The notes beneath the pieces were generated by a model. It was given only the letters and a program-made list of their open reading frames with translations, was not told where the DNA came from and ran no database searches. Of a stretch of 38,167 bases of DNA, positions 14,771 through 23,352 are shown piece after piece (position 1 is the stretch's first letter; every line of letters begins with the position of its first letter). Source of the stretch: an uncultured Oscillospiraceae bacterium (GTDB lineage Bacteria > Bacillota > Clostridia > Oscillospirales > Acutalibacteraceae). The translations under genes were made by a program, and so were the position numbers. The DNA lies in NCBI GenBank assembly GCA_948471205.1, contig CAOKRT010000014.1, forward strand, positions 1-38,167, written 5' to 3'.

Positions 14771-17008
14771 TTATTTTTTCTTAATTTTATTAAGTTCACT
14801 GTTTACCCATGGCTTTGCTTTTGCCGGAATCCGGCTTCCTGCCATATCAAACACCTTTTCAACAGTAAAGCCCTTTGCCATATTCATCATGCCTTTGCTG
14901 ATATTCATTCCCATTTCAGAAGTGATTTTTTCAATCATGCCGTTTATAAATTTTTCACCTTCGGGTACTTTCATGATATCGCCGATTTTGTCTTTTATTG
15001 AAAAATATCCGTCTGGGAACTGCAGTTCTTCATTCTCAAGTTCAAGGTTGTCAAACCAGTTTGAACCGCTGTTGCCGGCTTCATTGGATTGAAGAACATA
15101 GCTTTCATCAGGCTGTTCCACTTTATATATTGTTATTTCATCTGATAATTCGCCGCATACAGCTTTAATTGTGTTTTCTCCGCTGCGCAGTTCAACATTT
15201 TCAAAAACAAAAATTTTATTGGCTTGCTTTGTATCTTTTTCCGTGCCGTTAACAAAAAGCGTTATGTTTTCGCAATTGGAATAGATTTTAATATCTGTTT
15301 TGTCTGTGTGGCGGTTTGCATATCTTCTGCCGCAGATATGCACGAACTTTTCGTTGCTCCAGTATGCCTTGTAAATGAAGAAAGAATCCTTTTTCGTTTT
15401 TCTGTCAAACGTAACAAGACCTTTGTTGTTTCTTCCTTTAACGCCGCCTTCGTCACGCATATCGGAAGCAAAGTCAAACATATTCCAAACATGTGTAGAC
15501 CATAAATAAGGGCGGCTTGCAAAGGTTTCAAGCATTTTTTCGTGATAATAAGCCTGATACTCTTCCGAATAATCTTGCATCTGCGGATTGTCATTGTGGT
15601 ATTTTAAAATACCCTCACAGCCGTATTCGGAAACGCCAAGGCAAATTTCAGGGTTCAGTTTGTGAAATTTATCAAGCCACGGACCGTTGTCGTTTACATT
15701 ACCCATATACCAGCCGAAATAATGGTTATAGGATAAAATATCTGTAATTTTATTTAGTGGGCTTTCCATTTCAACCATTGTAAGCTGTGCCATTGTTGTT
15801 GGCCTTGTTTGGTCAAGGCTGTGGCATAAATCATTCAGCGCATTCAGATTTTCTGTAAGTGCAGGGTCCTCACCGCCGATGGTTATTTCATTTGAAATAC
15901 CCCAGCAAACGATGGACGGATGGTTGTAATTCTGTATGATAAGTTCTTTCATTTGAGAAAGTGTATTTTCACGTGCTTCGGCAGTATTCATAAATGCGGA
16001 AATAAACGGAATTTCGGCCCAAACAATCATTCCGTATTTATCGCATAAATCATAGAAATATTCGCTGTGCTGATAGTGGGCAAGACGAATGGTATTTGCA
16101 CCGGTTTCCGCAATCAGTTCCATATCTTCATCATGTTCTTTTTCGGTTATTGCCCAGCCCATATTTTCTCTGTCCTGATGTCTTGAAACACCGTGAAGAG
16201 GATAAGATTTTCCGTTAAGGAAAAATCCCTTGTCAGCATCAATATGGAAGCTTCTGATACCGAATTTTACGGAAACATTGTCTACCACAATATTGTTTTT
16301 AACAATCTGCGCGTCAAGTGTGTAAAGGTACGGGTCTGCCGTTCCGTTCCATAAATGCGGATTTTCTATATGAAGCACAGCTTTTTTTCCGTCAACTACC
16401 GTGCTGTCCACACGGTACTGAATTCTGTGTCCGTCCGCATTTTTAACAAATGCTTCAATTTCAATATCCGCACTGCCGTTTTCGTTTATTCTGGGCGTTA
16501 CGGCAACACCGCAGCCGCCGCTGTATTCAAGATCAAAATGTGCTTTGTTTACTGTGATTAAATTAACGCCTCTGTAAAGTCCGCCGAAGAAAGTGAAATC
16601 GGCGGTCTGCGGATATACCTCTTTTGATTCGCTGTTGTCAACACATATTGCAATTTTGGTTGCCTTTTTAGGGTTGATATACGGCGTTAAATGAACACGG
16701 AATACAGAGAATCCGCCTTTGTGGGTGCAGGCATGCACGCCGTTAATATAAACCTCTGCCGTAAGAGAGGCGGCAGGAATTTCCAGATATATTTCCTGAT
16801 CATCTGCCGGAAAAAGCTCTAATTCTTTAAAATACCAGCAGGCACTGCGGAAATAGTCAAAGCCGCCGTCCTGTCCGTCCATGGCATTCCATGTATGCGG
16901 AAGATCAACTGTTTCCCAGTCTTTTTTTACTTTTTTCGGTATTTTATGATGCCTTGTGTCACCTTTATGAAAGGCCCAGCCGCTGTTAATTGATTTTATT
17001 TCACGCAT
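14771..17008 (-). CDS. GH2 beta-galactosidase-type glycosidase
   Basis: A 745-aa GH2 enzyme, most like beta-galactosidases (beta-glucuronidase remains possible). N-terminal sugar-binding domain (about 1-165, with LPHTWNAMDGQDGG and FFGGLYRGV), Ig-like domain, TIM barrel beginning near FFLNGKSYPLHGVSRHQDRE, then C-terminal beta domains and a tail of about 100 residues that is not part of the usual core. The acid/base is E374 (WGISNEIT) and the nucleophile is E461 (LGVSEYGCEG). There is no signal peptide, so the substrate is probably imported by the GPH symporter encoded 3 nt upstream. GGAGG precedes the ATG. Confidence 0.9.
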   Translation of the reverse strand: MREIKSINSGWAFHKGDTRHHKIPKKVKKDWETVDLPHTWNAMDGQDGGFDYFRSACWYFKELELFPADDQEIYLEIPAASLTAEVYINGVHACTHKGGFSVFRVHLTPYINPKKATKIAICVDNSESKEVYPQTADFTFFGGLYRGVNLITVNKAHFDLEYSGGCGVAVTPRINENGSADIEIEAFVKNADGHRIQYRVDSTVVDGKKAVLHIENPHLWNGTADPYLYTLDAQIVKNNIVVDNVSVKFGIRSFHIDADKGFFLNGKSYPLHGVSRHQDRENMGWAITEKEHDEDMELIAETGANTIRLAHYQHSEYFYDLCDKYGMIVWAEIPFISAFMNTAEARENTLSQMKELIIQNYNHPSIVCWGISNEITIGGEDPALTENLNALNDLCHSLDQTRPTTMAQLTMVEMESPLNKITDILSYNHYFGWYMGNVNDNGPWLDKFHKLNPEICLGVSEYGCEGILKYHNDNPQMQDYSEEYQAYYHEKMLETFASRPYLWSTHVWNMFDFASDMRDEGGVKGRNNKGLVTFDRKTKKDSFFIYKAYWSNEKFVHICGRRYANRHTDKTDIKIYSNCENITLFVNGTEKDTKQANKIFVFENVELRSGENTIKAVCGELSDEITIYKVEQPDESYVLQSNEAGNSGSNWFDNLELENEELQFPDGYFSIKDKIGDIMKVPEGEKFINGMIEKITSEMGMNISKGMMNMAKGFTVEKVFDMAGSRIPAKAKPWVNSELNKIKKK

Positions 17009-17011
17009 TTT

Positions 17012-18349
17012 TTATTCCTCCGTGATGTTTTTCTTTTCATCAATATTGTAAAACAACATTGAAATAAAGCATATGATCGTACCTATGAACGGTAGAAATC
17101 CGGTTACAAAGTAAATTTTATCCGCTACGCCTGCAGGCTGGTTTGCACCGAATGCCGATTCATATCCGGTCCATCCGATTGCCAGCGAAACAGCGGAGCT
17201 TCCTATACCCTGTGCAAGCTTTCTGAACAGGCTGTATGTGGCATAAATAGAGCCCTCTTCGCGCCTGCCTGTTTTCTTTTCCTGATAATCAATACTGTCT
17301 GCAACCATTGCCCATATAAGCACCATATAAAGTCCTGCCGAAAGAACTGCAATTGCAACAAAAACAAGCCAGATATAAGGGTTGGTAAATTTTACAAAGG
17401 TTATGATACCTGTAGAAATAATTCCGGCAAGAAACGGGTAAGTGCATAATGCTTTTTTTGAAAATCTTTTAACCAGCGGTTTTACAAAAATGATTGCAAC
17501 CACCATTGGTGCGCCTGCAATAACCGTGGCAACCGAAATTAAACTGGAATTTTTAAAATAATACATAAAAATATATTGCATGGATGCGGTAACCGTCATA
17601 ATAAGGGCAAGATACGAAACGGTAGATATTGTAAGTATCATAATCGGTTTATTTGTAAAATAGCTTCCAAGCGTTTTGAAATAATTGAATTTTTGCGTTT
17701 TGTTTACAGACGGCGCAATTCGTTCTGTTGTCATTCTGCACATAAGCTGAAACGCAATAACGCCTATAATTCCCATAACTGCAACCACTAAAATAAAAAT
17801 GCTGCCTTTGGGCTGGTTATCATCGTTATATATTATAAGCGGCAGTATTACCATAACAGGAAGCTGTGCAAGAAGCGCACCGATTGATCTGGCGTTTGAC
17901 AGTTCTGTTCTCTGCAGTTCATCTTTTGTTATTACAGACTGCATAGATCCGTAGGGAACATTTACGCTTGTGTATGCTACACTCCATATAAGATATGTTA
18001 TAAGACAAAGTGCAATTTTAATTGCATAAGGTGCGTTGGGAATATATATAAACATGAATATGCTTGAAATAAGCAGGGGAATGCAGCCCCACTGAATCCA
18101 CGGTTTGAATTTGCTTTTTCCCTTTGGTTTTGCGGCATCGCACATGGCACCGATAATCGGGTCGTTAACAGCATCCCATACTTTTGCAATAATAATGATT
18201 ATGGCATAGTGTTTAGGTTTAATGCCAAGGCAGGTGACAAAAAACAGCATCATATATGAGTTGATAAAAGCAAAACTCATATTGCAGCCGAAATCACCAA
18301 GGCCGTAGCCGATTTTGTCTTTCCAGCCGAAAGGTCTTGTTTTTTCCAT
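17012..18349 (-). CDS. GPH-family sugar:cation symporter
   Basis: A 445-aa, 12-segment MFS transporter of the glycoside-pentoside-hexuronide type (MelB/LacS/XynB relatives). The N-terminal KIGYGLGDFGCNMSF, then WDAVNDPIIGAMCD and the R-x-ELSNARSIG loop are typical. It should import a galactoside or related oligosaccharide together with Na+ or H+. It precedes the GH2 beta-galactosidase by 3 nt. Its ribosome site AAAGGGG overlaps the stop region of the DUF4363 gene 12 nt upstream, so all four minus-strand genes down to 14771 may share a transcript. Confidence 0.92.
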   Translation of the reverse strand: MEKTRPFGWKDKIGYGLGDFGCNMSFAFINSYMMLFFVTCLGIKPKHYAIIIIIAKVWDAVNDPIIGAMCDAAKPKGKSKFKPWIQWGCIPLLISSIFMFIYIPNAPYAIKIALCLITYLIWSVAYTSVNVPYGSMQSVITKDELQRTELSNARSIGALLAQLPVMVILPLIIYNDDNQPKGSIFILVVAVMGIIGVIAFQLMCRMTTERIAPSVNKTQKFNYFKTLGSYFTNKPIMILTISTVSYLALIMTVTASMQYIFMYYFKNSSLISVATVIAGAPMVVAIIFVKPLVKRFSKKALCTYPFLAGIISTGIITFVKFTNPYIWLVFVAIAVLSAGLYMVLIWAMVADSIDYQEKKTGRREEGSIYATYSLFRKLAQGIGSSAVSLAIGWTGYESAFGANQPAGVADKIYFVTGFLPFIGTIICFISMLFYNIDEKKNITEE

Positions 18350-18361
18350 AATTTTTCCCCT

Positions 18362-18730
18362 TTAAAAAATGTTTGAAAGATTTATTCTTGAACTGTCGTA
18401 AATCTGTCTCAGCTCACTTTTGGCTTCAATCAGACTTTCGTCAATGCTTTCGCTTCGGTCATCTGCAAGCGCTTTAAGAGTTCCCACTGAAACATCTGCG
18501 CTTTGGGTGATTGAATGATCAGTAACAAGGGTTATTTTTCGGAAATATTTATCCCATTTTTTTGTTATTTCATAACAGTATTCTGCTTTTTCATTTTGAT
18601 CGTCCGTGTTTAATGCTTTGTCAATAACTGTATTTATTTCTTTATAGGTACATTTTACCACATACTGTTCATATGAGCAAGCACAAAGTGCCGCCAGAAG
18701 AAAAATACCTGCAAACCATAACCTTTTCAT
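18362..18730 (-). CDS. DUF4363-family protein, probable lipoprotein
   Basis: A 122-aa protein with a hydrophobic N-terminal signal (MKRLWFAGIFLLAALCAC) ending in a lipobox-like L-C-A-C, then a helical domain rich in charged residues. This resembles DUF4363, a small family often encoded next to DUF421 proteins in spore-formers. It overlaps the DUF421 stop by 4 nt (ATGA), with AAGGAG 9 nt upstream of the ATG. Function is unknown; an envelope or spore-membrane role beside DUF421 is inference. Confidence 0.75.
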   Translation of the reverse strand: MKRLWFAGIFLLAALCACSYEQYVVKCTYKEINTVIDKALNTDDQNEKAEYCYEITKKWDKYFRKITLVTDHSITQSADVSVGTLKALADDRSESIDESLIEAKSELRQIYDSSRINLSNIF

Positions 18731-19407
18731 CCGTTGTCGCTCCTTTTCGGTATAAGATAGGTGTTACCGCTGTCATCTAAAGTTAACAGCATAATTTTTG
18801 TTATATCTGTATTTGAATTGTTTACAACCAGTTCAATTTTGCTGTTCTTTATTTTTTCCTGTCCGAAATATTCTGTTACGGGTTTTCCGTCTATAACAAT
18901 TGTTATCGGCGTGGAAACCTCATCAACACTGAGATTTAACTGTTTTGGCGTAACGGGTGCTTCCTCTGCCTTTTGTAAAACGGAAATGCTGCCGTTCGTT
19001 TCTATTACGGCATCCTGAACAGTGGAAATATCAAATACATCTTTTTGTCTTACAGCATCAATTAAATCGTCAATTGTAAATCTGAGCCGTTTCATCTGCT
19101 TTTCATCAAGTTTGCCGTTTTTTATAACAAAAATGGGTTTGCCCTGAATCAGATTTCTGAAATTAATGCTTTTCATTGAAATAGCAGAAACAATAATTTC
19201 AAATGAAACAAATATTAATATGGGAACAAACATGTTTGCAAGCGGCATGCTGTTGTCTTCAAGCGGAATGCTTGCAACCTGCGATACAAGCACGGTTATA
19301 ACAAGTTCATGCGGCTTCAGTTCTCCGATTTGCCTTTTTCCCATTATTCTCATGGCAATTATAACGGTTATATAAATAATAACTGCCCGTATAAAAGTTA
19401 TGCTCAT
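18727..19407 (-). CDS. DUF421 (YetF-type) membrane protein
   Basis: A 226-aa protein from ATG 19407 (MSITFIRAVIIYITVIIAMR) with three N-terminal membrane segments, the family motif MGKRQIGELKPHELV, and a soluble C-terminal domain. Bacillus subtilis YetF and the spore protein 2Duf belong to this family; 2Duf affects spore inner-membrane properties and heat resistance. ATG 19416 would be only 2 nt from AAAGG, whereas 19407 has workable spacing and matches how family members begin. It is divergent from the gerA operon, which agrees with a spore role. Confidence 0.88.
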   Translation of the reverse strand: MSITFIRAVIIYITVIIAMRIMGKRQIGELKPHELVITVLVSQVASIPLEDNSMPLANMFVPILIFVSFEIIVSAISMKSINFRNLIQGKPIFVIKNGKLDEKQMKRLRFTIDDLIDAVRQKDVFDISTVQDAVIETNGSISVLQKAEEAPVTPKQLNLSVDEVSTPITIVIDGKPVTEYFGQEKIKNSKIELVVNNSNTDITKIMLLTLDDSGNTYLIPKRSDNG

Positions 19408-19493
19408 AAAATCCATATCCTTTCAAAACTAAAATCATTTTTTATTCTTTGCATAATTGCGTTAATTATTGAAAAAATAAAAGCAGTGTAAAT

Positions 19494-20972
19494 TTGGAAA
19501 AAGTGACGGTTGCGGATATGGATGTTTATTCTACAATTACAGATAATAAAAATAAAATAGAAAGCGATTTTAAGGACTGTTCGGATTTTCTTTTAAGAGA
19601 ATGCAAAGTAAACGGAACAGACTGCATTGTTTGTGTGCTTGACGGTATGGTGGATTCACTTCAGCTTTCGCATATGATTATGAATCCGATACTCAGCTTC
19701 AGCGGCGAATATGAAACTGCCGCAGAGCTTTTTGACACGCTGAAAACCTCTGTTGTGAATTCGCTTGAGCTTAGTGAAGTAACTACATTTGAAGATATAT
19801 ATTATTTTCTTTCATCCGGCTTTGCCATTGTGTTTATTGACGGCGTTTCAAAATGTCTTTCTCTTGGCATTCAGGGCTTTACGAAAAGATCTACCGATGA
19901 ACCTCCGACGGAATCGGATATTAAAGGCGCTAAAGAATGCCTTACGGAAACGCTTAACGACAATAAGGCGATTTTAAGAAGAAGAATTAAATCGCCCGAT
20001 TTAAAGCTGAAGCAGCTTAAAATTGGAAGTGCTGCCAAAACCTCTGTTGTTATTGCATATGTAAAGGGCGCGGCAGATGATACGCTTGTTGCGGAAGTTG
20101 AAAAAAGAATTACTTCGGCTCCGATAACAAATCTGAAGGATTACGGCGAGCTTTCTGAATATCTGGATTCAAAAATCAGTTCTTATTTTTCCGCTGTGGG
20201 CAACACGGAAAGACCGGATACGCTTTGCTCAAAACTGCTTGAAGGCAGAGTTGCCGTTCTAATGGACGGTTCACCGTTTGCAGTTTATGTGCCGTATCTT
20301 TTTACAGATGCTTTTTCAACTGTGGATGATTACGATAATCTGCCGTTTTATGCAACACTGAACAGAATTCTTAAATATCTGGCGTTTATTGCGTCTATTG
20401 TTCTGCCGGGTTTTTATGTTGCAACCGGTACCTTTCATCAGGAACTGATTCCCACTTCTCTTATGTATACAATCGCTTCGGCAGAGGCTACAACGCCTTT
20501 TTCCCTTATGCAGGAAGCGCTGATGGTGCTTGTCCTTTATGAAGTTATGCGCGAAGCAGGGGTTCGGCTGCCGAAAATGATTGGACATGCTGTTTCAATC
20601 ATAGGCGCGCTTGTTATAGGCGATGCGGTTGTAAATGCAGGGCTTGTTGGAACGCCTATGCTTGTGGTTGTTGCCGTAACAGCCATTGCTTCTTATGTTA
20701 TTTATCCGCTTTATGAAAGTATTTCGGTGCTCAGAATTATCTTTATTGTTTTGGGAGGATTTACGGGCATTTACGGTATTGTGCTTGGCATTTGTGTTAT
20801 ATGTGTAAATATAGCGGCTCTTAATCCTTACGGAGTGCCGTATTCCGCGCCTGTTTCGCCGTTGAGTCTTAAAAGTATCGGTGATGTATTTTACAGGCAA
20901 AGCTGGAGAAAGCTTTCAAAGCGAACAGTTAGAGTTCAGAATTTAAGAGGTGCTGATATTGATGAAATATAA
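19494..20972 (+). CDS. gerA: GerA-family spore germination protein (A subunit)
   Basis: The A subunit of a germinant receptor (492 aa) in the spore inner membrane. The soluble N-terminal half (about 1-290) is followed by five or so membrane segments (LKYLAFIASIVLPGFYVA..., then MIGHAVSIIGALVIGDAVV...) and a charged tail. P-G-F-Y and ISVLRIIFIVLGG blocks are typical. GerA assembles with the permease-like B and lipoprotein C subunits encoded downstream; small molecules such as amino acids or sugars are usual germinants, and the specificity here is unknown. The start is uncertain. TTG 19494 is the first start after an in-frame stop but has no clear ribosome site; GTG 19503 and ATG 19518 are alternatives. 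Confidence 0.93.
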   Translation: MEKVTVADMDVYSTITDNKNKIESDFKDCSDFLLRECKVNGTDCIVCVLDGMVDSLQLSHMIMNPILSFSGEYETAAELFDTLKTSVVNSLELSEVTTFEDIYYFLSSGFAIVFIDGVSKCLSLGIQGFTKRSTDEPPTESDIKGAKECLTETLNDNKAILRRRIKSPDLKLKQLKIGSAAKTSVVIAYVKGAADDTLVAEVEKRITSAPITNLKDYGELSEYLDSKISSYFSAVGNTERPDTLCSKLLEGRVAVLMDGSPFAVYVPYLFTDAFSTVDDYDNLPFYATLNRILKYLAFIASIVLPGFYVATGTFHQELIPTSLMYTIASAEATTPFSLMQEALMVLVLYEVMREAGVRLPKMIGHAVSIIGALVIGDAVVNAGLVGTPMLVVVAVTAIASYVIYPLYESISVLRIIFIVLGGFTGIYGIVLGICVICVNIAALNPYGVPYSAPVSPLSLKSIGDVFYRQSWRKLSKRTVRVQNLRGADIDEI

Positions 20973-22005
20973 ACGCGGAAAGATATCTCCGTTCAGTCTT
21001 TTTGCAATGTTTTTTGTTAGCCGCGTACTTGTTGTTTTTACACTTTGCAATGTAACATCGTTGGGCTATTATTCGTCGGATTTAATAATCAGTTTGGGTA
21101 TAGGGTTAGTGATTGCGCTTGTTATTTCGCTGCCGATAATCATTCTTATAAGAAAAAAACGCAGTATGCTGGATCAGAAATGGCTGTCTGTTATTTACGG
21201 AATCTATTTTCTTTATCTCGGTGCTGTTACAGTGGGCAGATTTTCCTTTTTTGCTTCTATGGAACTGAATGAAAACACACAGTCGCTGTTTTTGGCATCC
21301 ATGATTATAATTGCGTGTATGTATGCCGCATGGCTGGGAATAGAGCCGATTTCCCGTTTTGGATCCTTCATACTTGCCGTTACGGTGATTGGCATTGTAA
21401 GTGTTGTAGGCTTTGGTTTGCAGAATTTTTCTATATTGGATCTTTTTCCGTTTACGCAGAACAGCGTGCCCAATATTTTCATAAATGCGCTGAGTTTTGC
21501 CTGTGAAACAAGTGAAATTATTTTGCTTACAGTACTTGCACCTAAAGTAAACGGGAAAATCGAAAAACCGTTTTATTTATCAATAATTTTATCTTTTGCT
21601 GTATGTGCGGTGCTGTTTTTTCTTTCTATCGGTGTTTTGGGTGACACTGCGTCTGTTTCGTCTTTTCCGTTTTATGAGCTTTCCCAGATTTCTAAATTTG
21701 ACGAAAGTGAAAGGTTGGATTCTATTTATACAGCTTTCTGGATTTTTGCGATGTTTCTTAAAGGAACACTGTTTTTATACTGTGCTTCAAAATGCTTTGG
21801 TATCAAAGGCAAAGGAAAAGGCGTTATTGTTTCAGGAGCAGGTATTTATATTATTGTGTGGATTATTGCCGAGTGCGGCTTCTTCCTGCGTGTTCAGAAC
21901 TGGTTTGTTATTGTGCCGTTTTTGATTTTCGGAGTTGTTGTTCCCACATTGTATCTGATTTTCAGAAAAAAGAGCAAAGGAGAAATTCTGATTGAAAATT
22001 TTTAA
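20962..22005 (+). CDS. gerB: GerB-family germination permease (B subunit)
   Basis: A 347-aa polytopic protein of the endospore germination permease family, related to APC amino-acid transporters, with about ten hydrophobic segments. In GerABC receptors this subunit binds the germinant. ATG 20962 lies inside the gerA end (11-nt overlap), with AGAGG upstream. MKYKRGKISPFSLFAMFF matches how family members begin (K-x-K-I-S). The GTG at 20950 overlaps the ribosome site and is rejected. Confidence 0.92.
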   Translation: MKYKRGKISPFSLFAMFFVSRVLVVFTLCNVTSLGYYSSDLIISLGIGLVIALVISLPIIILIRKKRSMLDQKWLSVIYGIYFLYLGAVTVGRFSFFASMELNENTQSLFLASMIIIACMYAAWLGIEPISRFGSFILAVTVIGIVSVVGFGLQNFSILDLFPFTQNSVPNIFINALSFACETSEIILLTVLAPKVNGKIEKPFYLSIILSFAVCAVLFFLSIGVLGDTASVSSFPFYELSQISKFDESERLDSIYTAFWIFAMFLKGTLFLYCASKCFGIKGKGKGVIVSGAGIYIIVWIIAECGFFLRVQNWFVIVPFLIFGVVVPTLYLIFRKKSKGEILIENF

Positions 22006-23113
22006 GATTTTTATCTCTGTCTGCCTGATTATTATGCTTTTTACAGGCTGTACCGAAAGAAATAATCTTAGTGATTTAAGTATTGTTGAAGGTATGGGCA
22101 TTGATTATGACGGCCAAAAGGTAACGATAACCGTTCAGACTCTTAATCTTGCAAAAGAAGGCAGTGGCGCCGAGGCTCTTTCCGGAAATGTTACCATGAA
22201 TACAAGCGGCACGGGGTCCAATATATCCGAAGCAATAGAAAGCGCAACAGAAAAGCTTTCCAAAAAAATATTTTTCGGACAGAACAGAATTATCGTTTTC
22301 GGAATGGGCATGGCGGAAAATTATCTGCATAAAAATATTGATTATCTTTTAAGAAGTTCTGACTCCAGATCGGATGTGCAGATTTGTATTGCCGAATCTG
22401 AGGCAGCAAAGGTTATGGAAAGCAAAGAAAACGATGCGCTTGTGCCTGCCGAATCTGTTACGTCATTGCTTGATATAGGAGAAAAAAGCGGTTTTGCAGC
22501 AGATATTACAACCAATGAACTGCTGAATTTTTATCTGGACAAAACATCGGATATTTATATACCGGTTGTAAGTGCTGAGGAAAAAAGCGTTTCGGTAGCG
22601 GGTATAGCAATATACAACGATGAAAGGCTTGTTGATATCTTGGATAAAAACGAAACTTTCGGTTTTTTGCTGCTCAGCAATAAAATGAAAACCGGTTTTC
22701 TGAATATAAGCAGTGATGAACTTGGTGAAATAGGTGTTGATATAATAAGAGCAAAAACAAAAACATATGCAAGTGTTGAAAACGGCAAGGTGGTTTTACG
22801 TGCAAAAATCAAAGCGGATTTGATGCTGGATGCGGTTGAACACGGATATATAAACACCATTACTGCAAAACACCTTGAGGATGTTGAAAATCTTGTTAAG
22901 GAAAAAATAAAACAATATTGCAATGATGCATTTTCAGTATGTATTGAAGGGCAGAGCGACTGTCTCAGAATAGGAGAAAATCTGGCAATGCGGCATCCGA
23001 AGGATTATGACAGATTAAGCGATAACTGGAAACCCGCGCTTTCGGGTGCGCAGCTTGAGATGGATGTGGACTGTAAATTTAAAAAAATAAATGAAAATTC
23101 AAAAGGTGATTAA
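21992..23113 (+). CDS. gerC: Ger(x)C-family germination lipoprotein (C subunit)
   Basis: A 373-aa lipoprotein. The signal peptide KIFKIFISVCLIIMLFTGC has a clear lipobox with Cys at residue 20. The Ger(x)C fold follows (DLSIVEGMGIDYDG..., SEKLSKKIFFGQNRIIVFG...). It is the third component of the receptor, on the outer face of the spore inner membrane. The start is TTG 21992, with AAAGGAG 9 nt upstream, and it overlaps gerB by 14 nt, so the three genes form one coupled operon. Confidence 0.92.
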   Translation: MKIFKIFISVCLIIMLFTGCTERNNLSDLSIVEGMGIDYDGQKVTITVQTLNLAKEGSGAEALSGNVTMNTSGTGSNISEAIESATEKLSKKIFFGQNRIIVFGMGMAENYLHKNIDYLLRSSDSRSDVQICIAESEAAKVMESKENDALVPAESVTSLLDIGEKSGFAADITTNELLNFYLDKTSDIYIPVVSAEEKSVSVAGIAIYNDERLVDILDKNETFGFLLLSNKMKTGFLNISSDELGEIGVDIIRAKTKTYASVENGKVVLRAKIKADLMLDAVEHGYINTITAKHLEDVENLVKEKIKQYCNDAFSVCIEGQSDCLRIGENLAMRHPKDYDRLSDNWKPALSGAQLEMDVDCKFKKINENSKGD

Positions 23114-23245
23114 TAAAGTATCTGCCGAAAACAGGGTTACAAGCTCATTTGTGTTTTCGGCAGGTGTTTTTATAAATGCGGCAATTGCAGGTATGGCAAG
23201 TGTAAGCAAAAATAAAACGGCAAATATTACAAGTGCTTTTTTCAT
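23099..23245 (-). CDS. Small membrane or secreted peptide (48 aa), unknown
   Basis: A minus-strand frame starting MKKALVIFAVLFLLTLAIPA with AAGGAGG 7 nt upstream, a strong site. One membrane or signal segment (3-24) is followed by a short polar tail. It ends inside the tail of gerC (15-nt convergent overlap) and reads through the hairpin at 23122-23163. The N-terminus recalls sporulation proteins with an anchoring helix such as SpoIID, so it could be a truncated relic; that is speculative. Confidence 0.4.
   Translation of the reverse strand: MKKALVIFAVLFLLTLAIPAIAAFIKTPAENTNELVTLFSADTLLITF
23122..23171 (+). terminator. Probable terminator of gerABC
   Basis: CTGCCGAAAACA (23122-23133) and TGTTTTCGGCAG (23152-23163) form a perfect 12-bp stem with an 18-nt loop. 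GTG and five T follow. The interrupted T-run makes it a moderate prediction. Confidence 0.55.
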
Positions 23246-23257
23246 TTCGAAGCCTCC

Positions 23258-23287
23258 TTGACTTTAATGGTATAAATATTGTATAAT
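23258..23287 (+). promoter_or_regulatory. Promoter of the citrate synthase operon
   Basis: TTGACT (23258-23263), 18-nt spacer and TATAAT (23282-23287), 65 nt before the ATG. Confidence 0.65.
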
Positions 23288-23352
23288 AATTAACTATTAA
23301 AAAGTTTAGTTATTAAGTTTTTATAAAATTTATTTGTTAGGGAGCGGTTTTT

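Noticed and set aside
19417-19493. Sigma-G or sigma-F promoters for gerA and DUF421
   Set aside because: GCATA-like groups occur, but I could not fit both elements at proper spacing with confidence.
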